Both the position numbers and the translations under genes were made by a program. From positions 22,152-86,151 of the forward strand of contig CATYOF010000010.1 in the NCBI GenBank assembly GCA_958410215.1: a DNA stretch of 64,000 nt. Direction: 5' to 3'. The notes under the pieces were generated by a model, which worked only from the letters and a program-made list of their open reading frames with translations, was not told the DNA's origin and ran no database searches. The stretch is from an uncultured Cryptobacterium sp. (lineage in GTDB: Bacteria > Actinomycetota > Coriobacteriia > Coriobacteriales > Eggerthellaceae). Position 1 is the first letter of the stretch, and each line of letters starts with the position of its first letter. Of this stretch, positions 34,058 to 42,672 are shown one piece after another.

Positions 34058-35452
34058 ATGAGCTTGAACGCTACTCCTTCAGCTGAACGCTTACATATTG
34101 GATTTTTCGGCATTCGAAACGCCGGAAAATCCAGTGTGGTTAACGCCATCACCAATCAAGATCTTTCCATTGTTTCCGACACCAAAGGCACTACCACCGA
34201 CCCCGTAAAAAAAGCTATGGAGCTTTTACCTCTGGGTCCGGTGGTCATTATCGACACCCCTGGTATTGACGATGAGGGAGACTTAGGAACCCAGCGCGTT
34301 GCCAAAGCAAAAAAGGCGCTGCGCCAGTGCGATTGCGCGGTTTTAGTAGTTGATGCTACCAGCGGTTTTCAGCCTGCCGATCTAGATCTTATTGAAGCTT
34401 TTAAAGTTCGAGAAATTCCATACGTTATTGCTTTTAATAAAGCGGATCTTCTTGACCCTAAGGCGCGAGCTGAAATGCAGTCCTCTTTGCAGGAACACTT
34501 GGTCAGGCAACAGGCCTCTGCCAAAAAGCCAGCCAAGCAGCTAGCCAAGCAAGGCCATAACAACAAGCAGCCAACTGCCTACGATTCCGCAACCGAACGG
34601 TTGTCCAAAGAGTCTAAAAACGGGGGTGGAAATTCCAAACCTTCCCGTGACGGCTTCTCCTCTATTTTCGTAAGCGCACAAACTGGTGAGGGAATCTACG
34701 AGCTTAAAGACCTTATTGGCAAGTGTGCCAAACAAGCTGAATCGAACAAACGTCTTGTTGCAGATCTTTTGGAAGAAAACGATCTTATCGTGCTCGTAAT
34801 CCCTATTGATAGTTCCGCTCCCAAAGGACGTATTATTTTGCCTCAGCAGATGGTTATGCGCGATGCGCTGGACTGCCACGCCATTTGTCTTGCCTGCCAG
34901 CCTGAAAATCTTACCTCCACCCTTCAAGCCTGCGCCCGCAAGCCGCGCCTGGTAGTTACCGATTCTCAGGCGTTTGAAGAGGTGAACCGTTTAGTGCCTG
35001 ACGAGTTAGCGCTTACGTCATTTTCGATTCTTATGGCACGCTACAAAGGAAATCTGCAGGACTATGCTGCAGGGGCAGCACGCCTTGCTAAGCTTACCAA
35101 CGAAAGTAAAGTTCTTATTGCAGAAGGCTGCACACACCATCGTCAATGCGACGATATTGGTACGGTGAAAATTCCTCGCTGGATTGAAGCTTTTACAGGA
35201 GTACGCCCCCATTTTGACTTTACTTCAGGCGGCGGCTTCCCCGACTCTTTAGAAGGATATGACCTGGTAATTCACTGTGGTGCTTGCATGCTAAACGACC
35301 GCGAAATGCGCTATCGCGTTGCTTCATGTCGTGCAGCAGGGGTTCCCATTGTTAACTACGGTATTGCTATTGCAGAAATGCACGGTATTCTGCGTCGCAG
35401 CTTAGCGCCATTTCCTCAAGCATCCGCGGCTTTTGATGACACCCTAGAATAA
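34058..35452 (+). CDS. hydF: [FeFe] hydrogenase maturase HydF, GTPase scaffold
   Basis: HydF carries the assembled di-iron subcluster to apo-hydrogenase. It shows a P-loop GIRNAGKSS (18-26), KGTTTDPV, DTPG and NKADLL, then the cluster-binding CTHH (C358, H360) and HCGACML (H406, C407, C410). A Lys/Gln/Ser-rich insertion of about 40 residues (ASAKKPAKQLAKQGHNNKQ and on) sits between the G4 and G5 regions, longer than I expect for the family. The gene ends 13 bases before the convergent LysR stop at 35466, leaving no room for a separate terminator. Confidence 0.95.
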   Translation: MSLNATPSAERLHIGFFGIRNAGKSSVVNAITNQDLSIVSDTKGTTTDPVKKAMELLPLGPVVIIDTPGIDDEGDLGTQRVAKAKKALRQCDCAVLVVDATSGFQPADLDLIEAFKVREIPYVIAFNKADLLDPKARAEMQSSLQEHLVRQQASAKKPAKQLAKQGHNNKQPTAYDSATERLSKESKNGGGNSKPSRDGFSSIFVSAQTGEGIYELKDLIGKCAKQAESNKRLVADLLEENDLIVLVIPIDSSAPKGRIILPQQMVMRDALDCHAICLACQPENLTSTLQACARKPRLVVTDSQAFEEVNRLVPDELALTSFSILMARYKGNLQDYAAGAARLAKLTNESKVLIAEGCTHHRQCDDIGTVKIPRWIEAFTGVRPHFDFTSGGGFPDSLEGYDLVIHCGACMLNDREMRYRVASCRAAGVPIVNYGIAIAEMHGILRRSLAPFPQASAAFDDTLE

Positions 35453-35465
35453 TCACTGTAAAAAA

Positions 35466-36377
35466 CTAATGAACAAGAAGTTCCGGGAACGCGTAGCTAC
35501 TCATAAAGGAAATGAAATCGCTTACCAGCTGAGAATGAGGCTCTTTGCGGCTCATCAGATAAACCTTGTGAAAATCCGCCGGCACCCCTTCGATTGGTAA
35601 GCACACCACATCATCGAAAGAATTCACCAGGAAGGAATACACCAAAAGCGAAACATTTTCGGGGTCAGCCGAAGCAAAAGAAGATAAGGTGATTTCATCA
35701 TCAAAGCTGCGAACCAGCTCGAATTCATCTTCCTTGTCCGCGAATAATTCATCTAAGCCACGCGACACCGAAGAATCTTTCCCGTAGGTAAGAATTCGGT
35801 ATTGCTTTAAATCATCAAAAGTAACTGACTTCTTTTGTGCAAGCGGATGGGCCTTGTTGACGCAAATCACCAGGGGCTGCTGCCACACAAGCGTCATATT
35901 CAAGTCGCTTGCATATTTGGTTTGAGCCGCAAACGCGACATCAATTTTTCCTTCTTTAAGCTGACGGGCAAGTTCACCAGAATATGCCTGCTGCATGTGC
36001 AACAAAGGACGCTTGTCGTACTGCGCCACAAACGCGCTTACCGCCTGAGACCAGAACTGCCCCTTCATGGAATACAAGGTACCCAAACGCATGGTGTTTT
36101 CGCTAATAGCAACAGCCTGCTCTGCAAGACGAATACCTTCATCGTAGGTATCAAGCGCGCGCGTGATGTATTCCAGATAAATTTTCCCTTGAGTAGTAAG
36201 CTCGATACGAGAAGCTACCCCTTCAGAGCGTTTGAAAAGCGTGAATCCCAATTCTTGCTCCATACGAATAATTGCAGCAGAAAGCGTCGGCTGAGCAATA
36301 AACAAATCCTTCGCCGCTTTGGTGTAGCTCATAACCGATGCAAGATGCTTAAAATATCGCAAGTGAGCAAGTTTCAT
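35466..36377 (-). CDS. LysR-family regulator, group with 41314 and 44656 genes
   Basis: ATG 36377 (MKLAHLRYFKHLASVMSYTK) was chosen; the frame is open further up but is not family-like there. 303 residues. The HTH core is AAKDLFIAQPTLSAAIIRME. The effector domain contains LYSMKGQFWSQAVSAFVAQY and the C-terminal DFHKVYLMSRKEPHSQLVSD. That tail, with DDEITLSS and YSFLVNSFDDVVCLP, is shared almost word for word with the LysR proteins at 41314 and 44656, so the three are paralogues. It is convergent with hydF and divergent from the membrane protein at 36687, with a 309-base A+T-rich gap (36378-36686) that shows no other gene. Confidence 0.92.
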   Translation of the reverse strand: MKLAHLRYFKHLASVMSYTKAAKDLFIAQPTLSAAIIRMEQELGFTLFKRSEGVASRIELTTQGKIYLEYITRALDTYDEGIRLAEQAVAISENTMRLGTLYSMKGQFWSQAVSAFVAQYDKRPLLHMQQAYSGELARQLKEGKIDVAFAAQTKYASDLNMTLVWQQPLVICVNKAHPLAQKKSVTFDDLKQYRILTYGKDSSVSRGLDELFADKEDEFELVRSFDDEITLSSFASADPENVSLLVYSFLVNSFDDVVCLPIEGVPADFHKVYLMSRKEPHSQLVSDFISFMSSYAFPELLVH

Positions 36378-36686
36378 GTTTTGTGAAATACCCCTCAAAT
36401 TAAATTCTGTCCAATAGCTTTTTAATATAGCAGAAGGCAAAATACTGCGAATTGCAACTTTTGCAAGCGTACATTCCAATAAGAAATGAGTATGATTAAG
36501 ACTATATATAAAGAGCCTGGTGCACGAATCCAGTAAGCTTGCTTGCCTATACGCCTTCGATTCGCCTCGCTCTTGATTTACAAGCAAATCATTCATGGAG
36601 ATATGCCGTTCCTCTTATACCGGGATGCCGTTTTTAGCAACCCTTCGCTAAACTAGGAACGTTTGTAAGTAACTTGAAGGACAGGT

Positions 36687-37322
36687 ATGAAATTCCGTTT
36701 ACGCCCCCACTCTAAAGACGAATCGAAAGCACTCAATCCCGAAAAGGTTGAAAAGAAGCCGCTTTATATCCACTACGACAAAGACGGCAACCGCATTGGT
36801 GATGATGGGTATCCACTAACCCCTAAGCGCCATCGCCTGCATAACACCTTAAACGCTATTTTTATTTGGGCTATTATTTGCGCCATTGTAGGTGCTGGTT
36901 GCGCCATTATTGCCTATGCACAAGGCCAGCAATACGGCGGTTTTGAAGGCGATTTTTCCACGTTTGACTTGGAAGTATATGGCGGCAATATGATTAACGG
37001 TTATTCTGTTGCAACGCTTTTACGTGTTGAAGCCGTTCTGCTTATTTTCATGGGTATTTTTGGTACCACTGTTAACTTTAAGGGCTTTCATTGGCTCTAC
37101 GATAAGGCATCCGCCACAGCCCTAAGAATCATCATGGCGATTATTGTGGTGGTAACAGTAGCGTATCAGGTCATGCTGCTTACTTCGGTTGGCATCCCCG
37201 ATCCCGGCAGCCTTATCATGGCCATACTGATTATTATGGCAGCCTTTTTCATGAAGCAAGTTGCTGAAGAACGCCCGACGCTTCGCAAAGCGAAAATTGC
37301 TCGCACTGAAGTGAAGAAGTAG
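36687..37322 (+). CDS. Hypothetical four-span membrane protein
   Basis: A 211-residue protein of no family I recognise. Residues 1-55 are a charged cytoplasmic tail containing KPLYIHYDKDGNRIGDDGYP. Four hydrophobic spans follow, at about 57-78, 112-127, 143-165 and 174-190, and the protein ends in a basic tail. The ribosome site is AAGGACAGGT. It is divergent from the LysR gene and ends in a strong terminator, so it is monocistronic. Confidence 0.72.
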   Translation: MKFRLRPHSKDESKALNPEKVEKKPLYIHYDKDGNRIGDDGYPLTPKRHRLHNTLNAIFIWAIICAIVGAGCAIIAYAQGQQYGGFEGDFSTFDLEVYGGNMINGYSVATLLRVEAVLLIFMGIFGTTVNFKGFHWLYDKASATALRIIMAIIVVVTVAYQVMLLTSVGIPDPGSLIMAILIIMAAFFMKQVAEERPTLRKAKIARTEVKK

Positions 37323-37460
37323 CGCATTTGCACCAGTTGTAGCTTGCCACTTATGCAGTTTATCTAGACAAGTTGTTGTGCGTTCGTATTAATGGCAACG
37401 TGTTCGCGCTCCCGCAAAGCTCGCTTGCATTTTAGTCGTAAGTTAATAATTACTAACCCC

Positions 37461-37488
37461 AAAAGTATTCCGGCAACGGAATACTTTT
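37461..37488 (+). terminator. Intrinsic terminator after the 36687 gene
   Basis: AAAAGTATTCCG and CGGAATACTTTT form a perfect 12-bp stem with a GCAA loop and trailing TT. The gap 37323-37671 holds nothing else clear apart from a second CCGCTAGCGG-type dyad near 37518. Confidence 0.9.
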
Positions 37489-37671
37489 TTATTGTTCCCT
37501 ACCTACAAAAAGCATTCCGCTAGCGGTATAGTTTTATAGGCAACACTGTTGGAGTTGTTAGCAGGACTACGGTGTCGACAACCGCTAAATTAGGATTCCT
37601 TACAGTAGGGTCGCCCAACAATGGCAAACCTTAGGTTTGCGCCTTCACCTAAATCCAGCAAGGAGCATCTC

Positions 37672-37860
37672 ATGTTATCTACTTCGCAAGCAGCAAAACA
37701 ACTGGGTGTTTCTCCTCGCAGAATTCGCGCATTGATAGAATCCGGCGATTTGCAAGCTGAACGAATAGGTAATTCTTGGGCTATCGATGAAAACTCCCTG
37801 AACAAAAGAAAACGTTCTCCAAAGCTTAACGGAAGGCCAAAGCAAAAGGCCACTGCATAA
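37672..37860 (+). CDS. Small excisionase/MerR-like helix-turn-helix protein
   Basis: ATG 37672 is chosen because AAGGAG lies six bases before it; an ATG at 37621 has no good site. The 62-residue protein MLSTSQAAKQLGVSPRRIRA followed by LIESGDLQAERIGNSWAID is the HTH_17/excisionase fold that reads as one short DNA-binding domain with a basic tail. No integrase or phage gene is near, so it is more likely a small regulator than an Xis. It has its own terminator 3 bases after the stop. Confidence 0.8.
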   Translation: MLSTSQAAKQLGVSPRRIRALIESGDLQAERIGNSWAIDENSLNKRKRSPKLNGRPKQKATA

Positions 37861-37862
37861 CA

Positions 37863-37897
37863 TTAGGCACGCACAGCAATAAGCCATGCGTGCCTAA
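37863..37897 (+). terminator. Intrinsic terminator after the small HTH gene
   Basis: TTAGGCACGCA and TGCGTGCCTAA form a perfect 11-bp stem, followed by ATTTTTC. Confidence 0.92.
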
Positions 37898-37950
37898 ATT
37901 TTTCACTACTAACGAGGGAATAAGTTTATTGAACCCCTCAGAATAATTTG

Positions 37951-38835
37951 TTAGCGCAGTTCGGCGCGAATTTCGTCGATGGGAATCTCGATACCAAAGC
38001 GAATTCTATCCGCTACCACCGCTTGTTCATCAAGCATGCCAAGACCATTGAGCGCTTTGCATCCACGTACTTTTGCTTCTTTGAGCAACTGTGTTTCTTC
38101 AGGTGCATAAATAACATCAGCAACAACCATGCCAGGTTTTATAAAATCTGCTGGCACTGGCGTTTCGGTATTGCCTTCGCCCATGCCAATATTAGTTCCA
38201 TTAGCTAGAATATCCGACTCTGCAATAGAGCGCTTTAGCTGTTCGGTATCTTCAAGCGGATACAAGGATACCTTGCACGAAGTTGCTTCTTCCACCTTCC
38301 GTTTCAACTCTTCAGCATGAGTAAACGATTTTCCGCCCTGTCGCGCAAACACATCCAAACGAGAAACACCGTCAAGTGCTGCCTGAACAAAAATAGCCGA
38401 TCCTGCCCCACCAGGACCAACAAGCGTCATAGTGGCGCCTTCAACCTGTACCCCATGTTTCTTCAGGTTATTCATAAAGCCTTGACCGTCAGTGTTGTGA
38501 CCAACCAGCCTGCCATCATCTTCTTTTTTGATCATGTTTACCGCGCCCATCAAAGAAGCAGCATGACTCAATTCATCAAGATAAGGAATTACCGCCTGCT
38601 TGAGCGGCATAGTAACCGTGGTGCTTACCCAGCCCTTCATCACACGAAAGGCCTCCATGACTTTCGCTACGTCTTCTACACCAACATCAAATACCAAAAA
38701 TACCGCATCAATGCCCATCTTTTTGTAGGCTAGCGAATGAGTAGCAGGAGATGCCGAATGCTCTACCGGGCTTCCAATCATTGCCACCATATGGGTGTGG
38801 CCCGTGATGCCTGTCCCCTTCTTTTCTTGCGTCAT
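37951..38835 (-). CDS. Shikimate/quinate dehydrogenase family protein
   Basis: ATG 38835 (MTQEKKGTGITGHTHMVAMI) has GAGGGTT upstream; 294 residues. The substrate domain shows IGSPVEHSASPATHSLAYKK and STTVTMPLKQAVIPYLDELS, where the Lys of MPLK is the usual catalytic residue; GHNTDGQGF supplies the Asp. The nucleotide fold is LVGPGGAGSAIFVQAAL. Such enzymes interconvert shikimate or quinate and their 3-dehydro forms with NAD(P)H. Lying downstream of an MFS carrier and LysR rather than aro genes, it looks like the catabolic (YdiB/quinate) rather than biosynthetic type; this is inference. Confidence 0.88.
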   Translation of the reverse strand: MTQEKKGTGITGHTHMVAMIGSPVEHSASPATHSLAYKKMGIDAVFLVFDVGVEDVAKVMEAFRVMKGWVSTTVTMPLKQAVIPYLDELSHAASLMGAVNMIKKEDDGRLVGHNTDGQGFMNNLKKHGVQVEGATMTLVGPGGAGSAIFVQAALDGVSRLDVFARQGGKSFTHAEELKRKVEEATSCKVSLYPLEDTEQLKRSIAESDILANGTNIGMGEGNTETPVPADFIKPGMVVADVIYAPEETQLLKEAKVRGCKALNGLGMLDEQAVVADRIRFGIEIPIDEIRAELR

Positions 38836-39111
38836 GACAACCCTCTCTCTATTTTTTGCCATGTCCTTAACTGTGTTCCTATTCTACTGTACGCGAGGGT
38901 CGTTTTGCCTTTTCAGGTTATTGTTATTTGTTTAGAAACATAACGAACAACTCGATTTTTTCGCCACGAAAACCCTACACAATTGGCGGAATCATAGATG
39001 GAGCGTGAAGGAGGTCTGTAGACTAACCAGATACAGAAAAGGCTCTGTACCAGAAGTGAAACGTGCGAACGTAAAAGACTTAGCGTATGAAGCAAAACAC
39101 GCGAACGCAAA

Positions 39112-39145
39112 AAGGCTCCGTGCAACAAACGAAGCACGGAGCCTT
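39112..39145 (-). terminator. Intrinsic terminator after MFS carrier 1
   Basis: AAGGCTCCGTGC and GCACGGAGCCTT form a perfect 12-bp stem, followed by TTTTTGCG on the minus strand. It separates the MFS gene from the dehydrogenase at 37951, within the 470-base gap 38836-39305. Confidence 0.88.
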
Positions 39146-39274
39146 CAAATGGGTGGAGTAGCAATGACTGCCTCTGTTTTGCGATAAGCGGCTGTCCGCT
39201 TGTCGCGATGTCGTGATGGATAACCCATCCGCTTATCACGTGTGCTGTCACGCGATGGACGCGTGGTACAAAGC

Positions 39275-39301
39275 GTGACAAGTGCCCTGTCCACTTGTCA
39301 C
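39275..39301. repeat. Post-gene palindromic repeat, copy 2
   Basis: GTGACAAGTG and CACTTGTCAC are perfect 10-base arms around CCCTGTC. It ends 4 bases from the stop of the MFS gene at 39306. The identical 27 bases recur at 47218. Confidence 0.88.
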
Positions 39302-39305
39302 GGAG

Positions 39306-40706
39306 TTAGTCGTCAAGCAAGCCCTTCGTGATGTCCTCAAGGGTACGACCACGAGTTTCAACGCCAAATACTGCCAGCCAAATAGACATAGCAATAGCAA
39401 GGGCAGAGTTAATAAGATAAGCACCCATAGTTCCGATTGGGGAAGCTACGAAGAATGCAATCCACATAGGGCTTACGATGCCTGCAACACGACCAAATGC
39501 GTTTGCAAGACCTGCACCACGGATACGGCAAGCCGTGGGGAAAGGCTCGGAAAGATAAATTGCCGCAGTGGTAACAGAATTGGTAAACGTGAATACGCAA
39601 ACCAAGAAACCAAAGCCCATAATAAGAGCAGTGTTGTCGGTTGGCAGCAAAGACCAGATAGGACCAAGAATTGCTACCGCCAAGTAAGAACCAATAAGAA
39701 TGGTCTTACGGTTAACCTTTTCAACATAGAAGGTAAGTGCGCCAACGCCCACAGGAATACCAAGCTGCATAACAACGGTCATCAACGTAGACATGCTGGT
39801 ATCAAAGCCCTTTGCAACCAAAATGGTGGGGGTCCAAGTAATGATGGTGTAAACCAAAACGTTCATTACAAAGCAAAGGAACATTGCTGTAAGCGTACGG
39901 GTAATCATGCTCTTCTTAAACAAAACCGTGAAGGGAAGCTGCTTTACTTCCTGTTCAGCTGCACGAGCAGCAATTTCTTCATCGGTTACTTCAGGCATGG
40001 TCTTGCCACCAGCAACTGCCTTTGCTTCAAGCTTAGAAACAATAGCATCTGCCTTGTCGTTGCGGCCCATCATAGCCAACCAACGAGGAGATTCATCCAT
40101 GCAGGTAAGAACAAGAATTACTACCAAAGCGCCTAAAATGCCGCAGAATACAAACACCTCACGCCAACCAGCAATAGGCAAAATAATGAGGTTCATTACC
40201 GATGCGAACAGCGTACCGCAGTTAGCAATCAGGCCCATGTAAGACTGATACTTACCGCGCTTGTGAGGTGGAGTGTATTCAGTCAGTGCAGAATAGCCTG
40301 CAGGAAATGCAGCACCCAGACCTAAGCCCATGAAGAAGCGGCAACCAGTCAAGAAGTCCGCATTAGGAGCTGCAGCAGCTACAAAGCAGAAAACGGTAAA
40401 TACCGAACCACAAACAATAACGGCCTTCTTACGACCAAAATTGTCGGAAACAATACCGGAAAGTAAGCCACCTACCAGGTAGCCAACCATCGTAATGGAA
40501 TTAAAGAACGCAAACTGTTCAAGAGTCATGAATCCTTCGGTCTGCAAAACAGCACCGATAGGACCGCCAACAGCCATGTCAACGGAATCGCAGAACGTGA
40601 TGCCAGCAAGCAACCACATAATCTTCTTGTGGAAGCCAGAGATAGGCATGCGGTCAAGACGTGCTGCGATACCGTGGAACGACTTGCTTGCTTCAGCAGA
40701 AGCCAT
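39306..40706 (-). CDS. MFS transporter 1 (organic acid/sugar carrier type)
   Basis: ATG 40706 (MASAEASKSFHGIAARLDRM) has AAGGAAGG upstream; 466 residues, 12 predicted spans. Family motifs are SDNFGRKKAVI between spans 2 and 3, MDESPRWLAM before the central loop, and the C-terminal ETRGRTLEDITKGL. The DSVDM motif in span 1 (ITFCDSVDMAVGG) carries acidic residues that may couple protons. It is nearly identical to carrier 2 at 42673 through most of its length. The substrate is likely an organic acid; the shikimate dehydrogenase-like gene downstream suggests shikimate or quinate. Confidence 0.9.
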   Translation of the reverse strand: MASAEASKSFHGIAARLDRMPISGFHKKIMWLLAGITFCDSVDMAVGGPIGAVLQTEGFMTLEQFAFFNSITMVGYLVGGLLSGIVSDNFGRKKAVIVCGSVFTVFCFVAAAAPNADFLTGCRFFMGLGLGAAFPAGYSALTEYTPPHKRGKYQSYMGLIANCGTLFASVMNLIILPIAGWREVFVFCGILGALVVILVLTCMDESPRWLAMMGRNDKADAIVSKLEAKAVAGGKTMPEVTDEEIAARAAEQEVKQLPFTVLFKKSMITRTLTAMFLCFVMNVLVYTIITWTPTILVAKGFDTSMSTLMTVVMQLGIPVGVGALTFYVEKVNRKTILIGSYLAVAILGPIWSLLPTDNTALIMGFGFLVCVFTFTNSVTTAAIYLSEPFPTACRIRGAGLANAFGRVAGIVSPMWIAFFVASPIGTMGAYLINSALAIAMSIWLAVFGVETRGRTLEDITKGLLDD

Positions 40707-40859
40707 GCGAATATCGCCTTCCTTTCTTTCGCACAAGTTTTGTCTTCTGCGGCACGTTTTGCAAGGAGGCAGTTCGCAAAATCAAACTCTACCTCTACAA
40801 AATGCGTCAAAAGACAAAACAGGTTTAGCCCCTTTGCCCCAAATACAAAGGAGTTACGT

Positions 40860-40901
40860 ATGTCCTCTTTAGTTGAACTCGATTCCTTGCAAAAGAAATA
40901 A
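40860..40901 (+). CDS. Possible 13-residue micro-ORF with strong ribosome site
   Basis: AAAGGAGTTACGT precedes ATG, giving MSSLVELDSLQKK and a TAA. A small hairpin AAGGC-TTGAT-GCCTTTTT follows at once (40900-40917). It lies on the opposite strand, 154 bases upstream of the MFS carrier 1 start. It could be a leader or micro-protein, or chance. Nothing else is seen in the 607-base gap 40707-41313 except the dyad at 41129. Confidence 0.25.
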   Translation: MSSLVELDSLQKK

Positions 40902-41128
40902 GGCTTGATGCCTTTTTCATACGGAAGATACCTAAGGTCAAAAGACCTTCCCCTGAAGTGCTAGGACCTTTATTTCCACCCACGAATAAAAGCACTCTAG
41001 CTATAACTTCCGAAGTATTATTGTGAACTTTTATTACTTACCTGAGCGAATAGCTTTTTTCATTTGATTTATTATATTTTTCTATAAAGTTATTTACCTG
41101 GTGCTATAGAAAGCAAATTTGGAAGAAA

Positions 41129-41142
41129 TAACTTTAAAGTTA
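41129..41142. promoter_or_regulatory. Perfect 14-bp palindrome, candidate LysR operator
   Basis: TAACTTTAAAGTTA reads the same on both strands. It lies in the A+T-rich gap between the LysR stop at 41314 and MFS carrier 1, about 420 bases upstream of the carrier start. Confidence 0.4.
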
Positions 41143-41313
41143 GTTTTTTCAAGAAGGAACGCATAAAGAAACTTATTAAGAAATCTCGGCCGAACGCCTT
41201 GCATAGGCCAAAAAACTTCGTCTGTCACGAAAAAATGCGCTTGCATACTGGCTTCAGAAACCGCTTCTTTTAGTCTGTTTGCTTTTGTATTGGTTTACAG
41301 CCGCGCTGCTAGC

Positions 41314-42225
41314 TTACGTGATTTGCCCTGACTCCATAATGTTTGGGAAGCGATAGGAGCTCATAAACGAAATATAATCGTCTACCACTTTAGGATGCGT
41401 TTCTTTCCTGCTTACCAAATACACCTTGTGGAAATCCTCCGAAAGCCCTTGGACTTTTCGGCAGACCACATCTTCAAACGCATTAACCAAAAATGAATGA
41501 CAAAACAGCGCCATTTTCTGCTCATCGGAAGAAATGATGGTGCTCATGGTAATCTCATCGTCGTATTCACGTACCAAATTCATATCGTCAACGGGAAGTT
41601 CAATATCAATACGCTTTACGGGCGATTCCTTAGGGTAGGTAAGTATTTCGTGATTCTTTAAATCGTCAATGGAAATTTCTTTGCGCTTTGCAAAGGGGTT
41701 GTTCTTGTGTAAACCCAGCACCAAAGGCTGCGACCATACCAAAACGTAATTAAGGTCGTCTAAATCATCCATACGAGCAGCAAACACCACATCAAGTTCA
41801 CCCTTGCGCAAACGCGAAATTAATTCCGGTGAATATGCCTGCTTAATAGAAATTTTAGGGGGCGTAGATTTTTTCGATAGAAATGTCTGCATAGCCTGAG
41901 ACCAGGTCATACCCTGCATAGAATATACGGTACCGACACGCACCAAAGAATTAGCTTCACCTTGAATTTCGCGCGCAACGCGCAAGCCGGTATCAAGATT
42001 ATTCAGCGCAAGAGAAACGTATTCGTAATACGCCTCGCCCGATTCGGTTAGCTCAATGCGAGAGCTTCCTTTCCCGCGCTTGAACAGCTTAACTCCCAGT
42101 TCTTGTTCAATACGCTTTATAGCAACCGATAACGTGGGCTGTGCCACGAATAAATCTTCCGCCGCTTTCGTAAAGTTCAAAACTTTGGCTAAGTGGTTAA
42201 AATAACGCAAATAGTCAAGTCTCAC
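41314..42225 (-). CDS. LysR-family regulator paired with MFS carrier 1
   Basis: GTG 42225 (VRLDYLRYFNHLAKVLNFTK) has GGGGGAGGAATAAAAA upstream; 303 residues. The HTH core is AAEDLFVAQPTLSVAIKRIE; the tail DFHKVYLVSRKETHPKVVDD and FLVNAFEDVVCRK are shared with the 44656 and 35466 proteins. It sits just upstream of the carrier it probably controls, in the same direction. With the next LysR-MFS pair it forms a duplicated block. Confidence 0.92.
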   Translation of the reverse strand: MRLDYLRYFNHLAKVLNFTKAAEDLFVAQPTLSVAIKRIEQELGVKLFKRGKGSSRIELTESGEAYYEYVSLALNNLDTGLRVAREIQGEANSLVRVGTVYSMQGMTWSQAMQTFLSKKSTPPKISIKQAYSPELISRLRKGELDVVFAARMDDLDDLNYVLVWSQPLVLGLHKNNPFAKRKEISIDDLKNHEILTYPKESPVKRIDIELPVDDMNLVREYDDEITMSTIISSDEQKMALFCHSFLVNAFEDVVCRKVQGLSEDFHKVYLVSRKETHPKVVDDYISFMSSYRFPNIMESGQIT

Positions 42226-42396
42226 TTTTTATTCCTCCCCCTGGAATAACAATGTTTATGTGATCCCCGAATCGAACCAAACCTTGGATTGATTTCGTTA
42301 AACTTATCCATCCTAGTTTGAAACACGTTATTTAGCATACCGTATTTCTGTACCATTCCATTCATAAATCGATCCGTATTAATCACATCTATTCAT

Positions 42397-42610
42397 CTAT
42401 TACTGCGTAATCTATTTCCATCATTGATTTTCTGAAACCGTACGACAAAAGCCTGACATTTTACCTAGCATGCAAATTTCCCGAAGCGACATCTACGAAA
42501 ATTTTTGACACTTCGGCGCGCTGATGGTCACGATACGCCAACTTATTGCCAATTTTTATTTAGCTTGTTGCCAAATCGTATTTTTCAATCACGCAATTAC
42601 GCAGTAATAG
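42397..42610. repeat. Long-range inverted repeat, ~214 bp
   Basis: CTATTACTGCGTAAT at 42397-42411 is exactly complemented by ATTACGCAGTAATAG at 42596-42610. The ~185 bases between are non-coding. It occupies most of the 447-base gap 42226-42672 between the LysR start and the end of MFS carrier 2. The ends differ in sequence from the type A-C elements. Confidence 0.6.
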
Positions 42611-42614
42611 AAGA

Positions 42615-42638
42615 GTGGGGCCCTCATTAGGACCCCAC
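42615..42638 (-). terminator. Intrinsic terminator after MFS carrier 2
   Basis: GTGGGGCCCT and AGGACCCCAC form a 10-bp stem with one mismatch around CATT. It lies 35 bases after the stop at 42673. Confidence 0.75.
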
Positions 42639-42672
42639 CTGAGAAAGAGCAGTTTATTGAAGGCTAACGTTA

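Noticed and set aside
37672..37860. Prophage or integrative element
   Set aside because: An Xis-like protein alone, with no integrase, attachment repeats or phage genes, does not support one.
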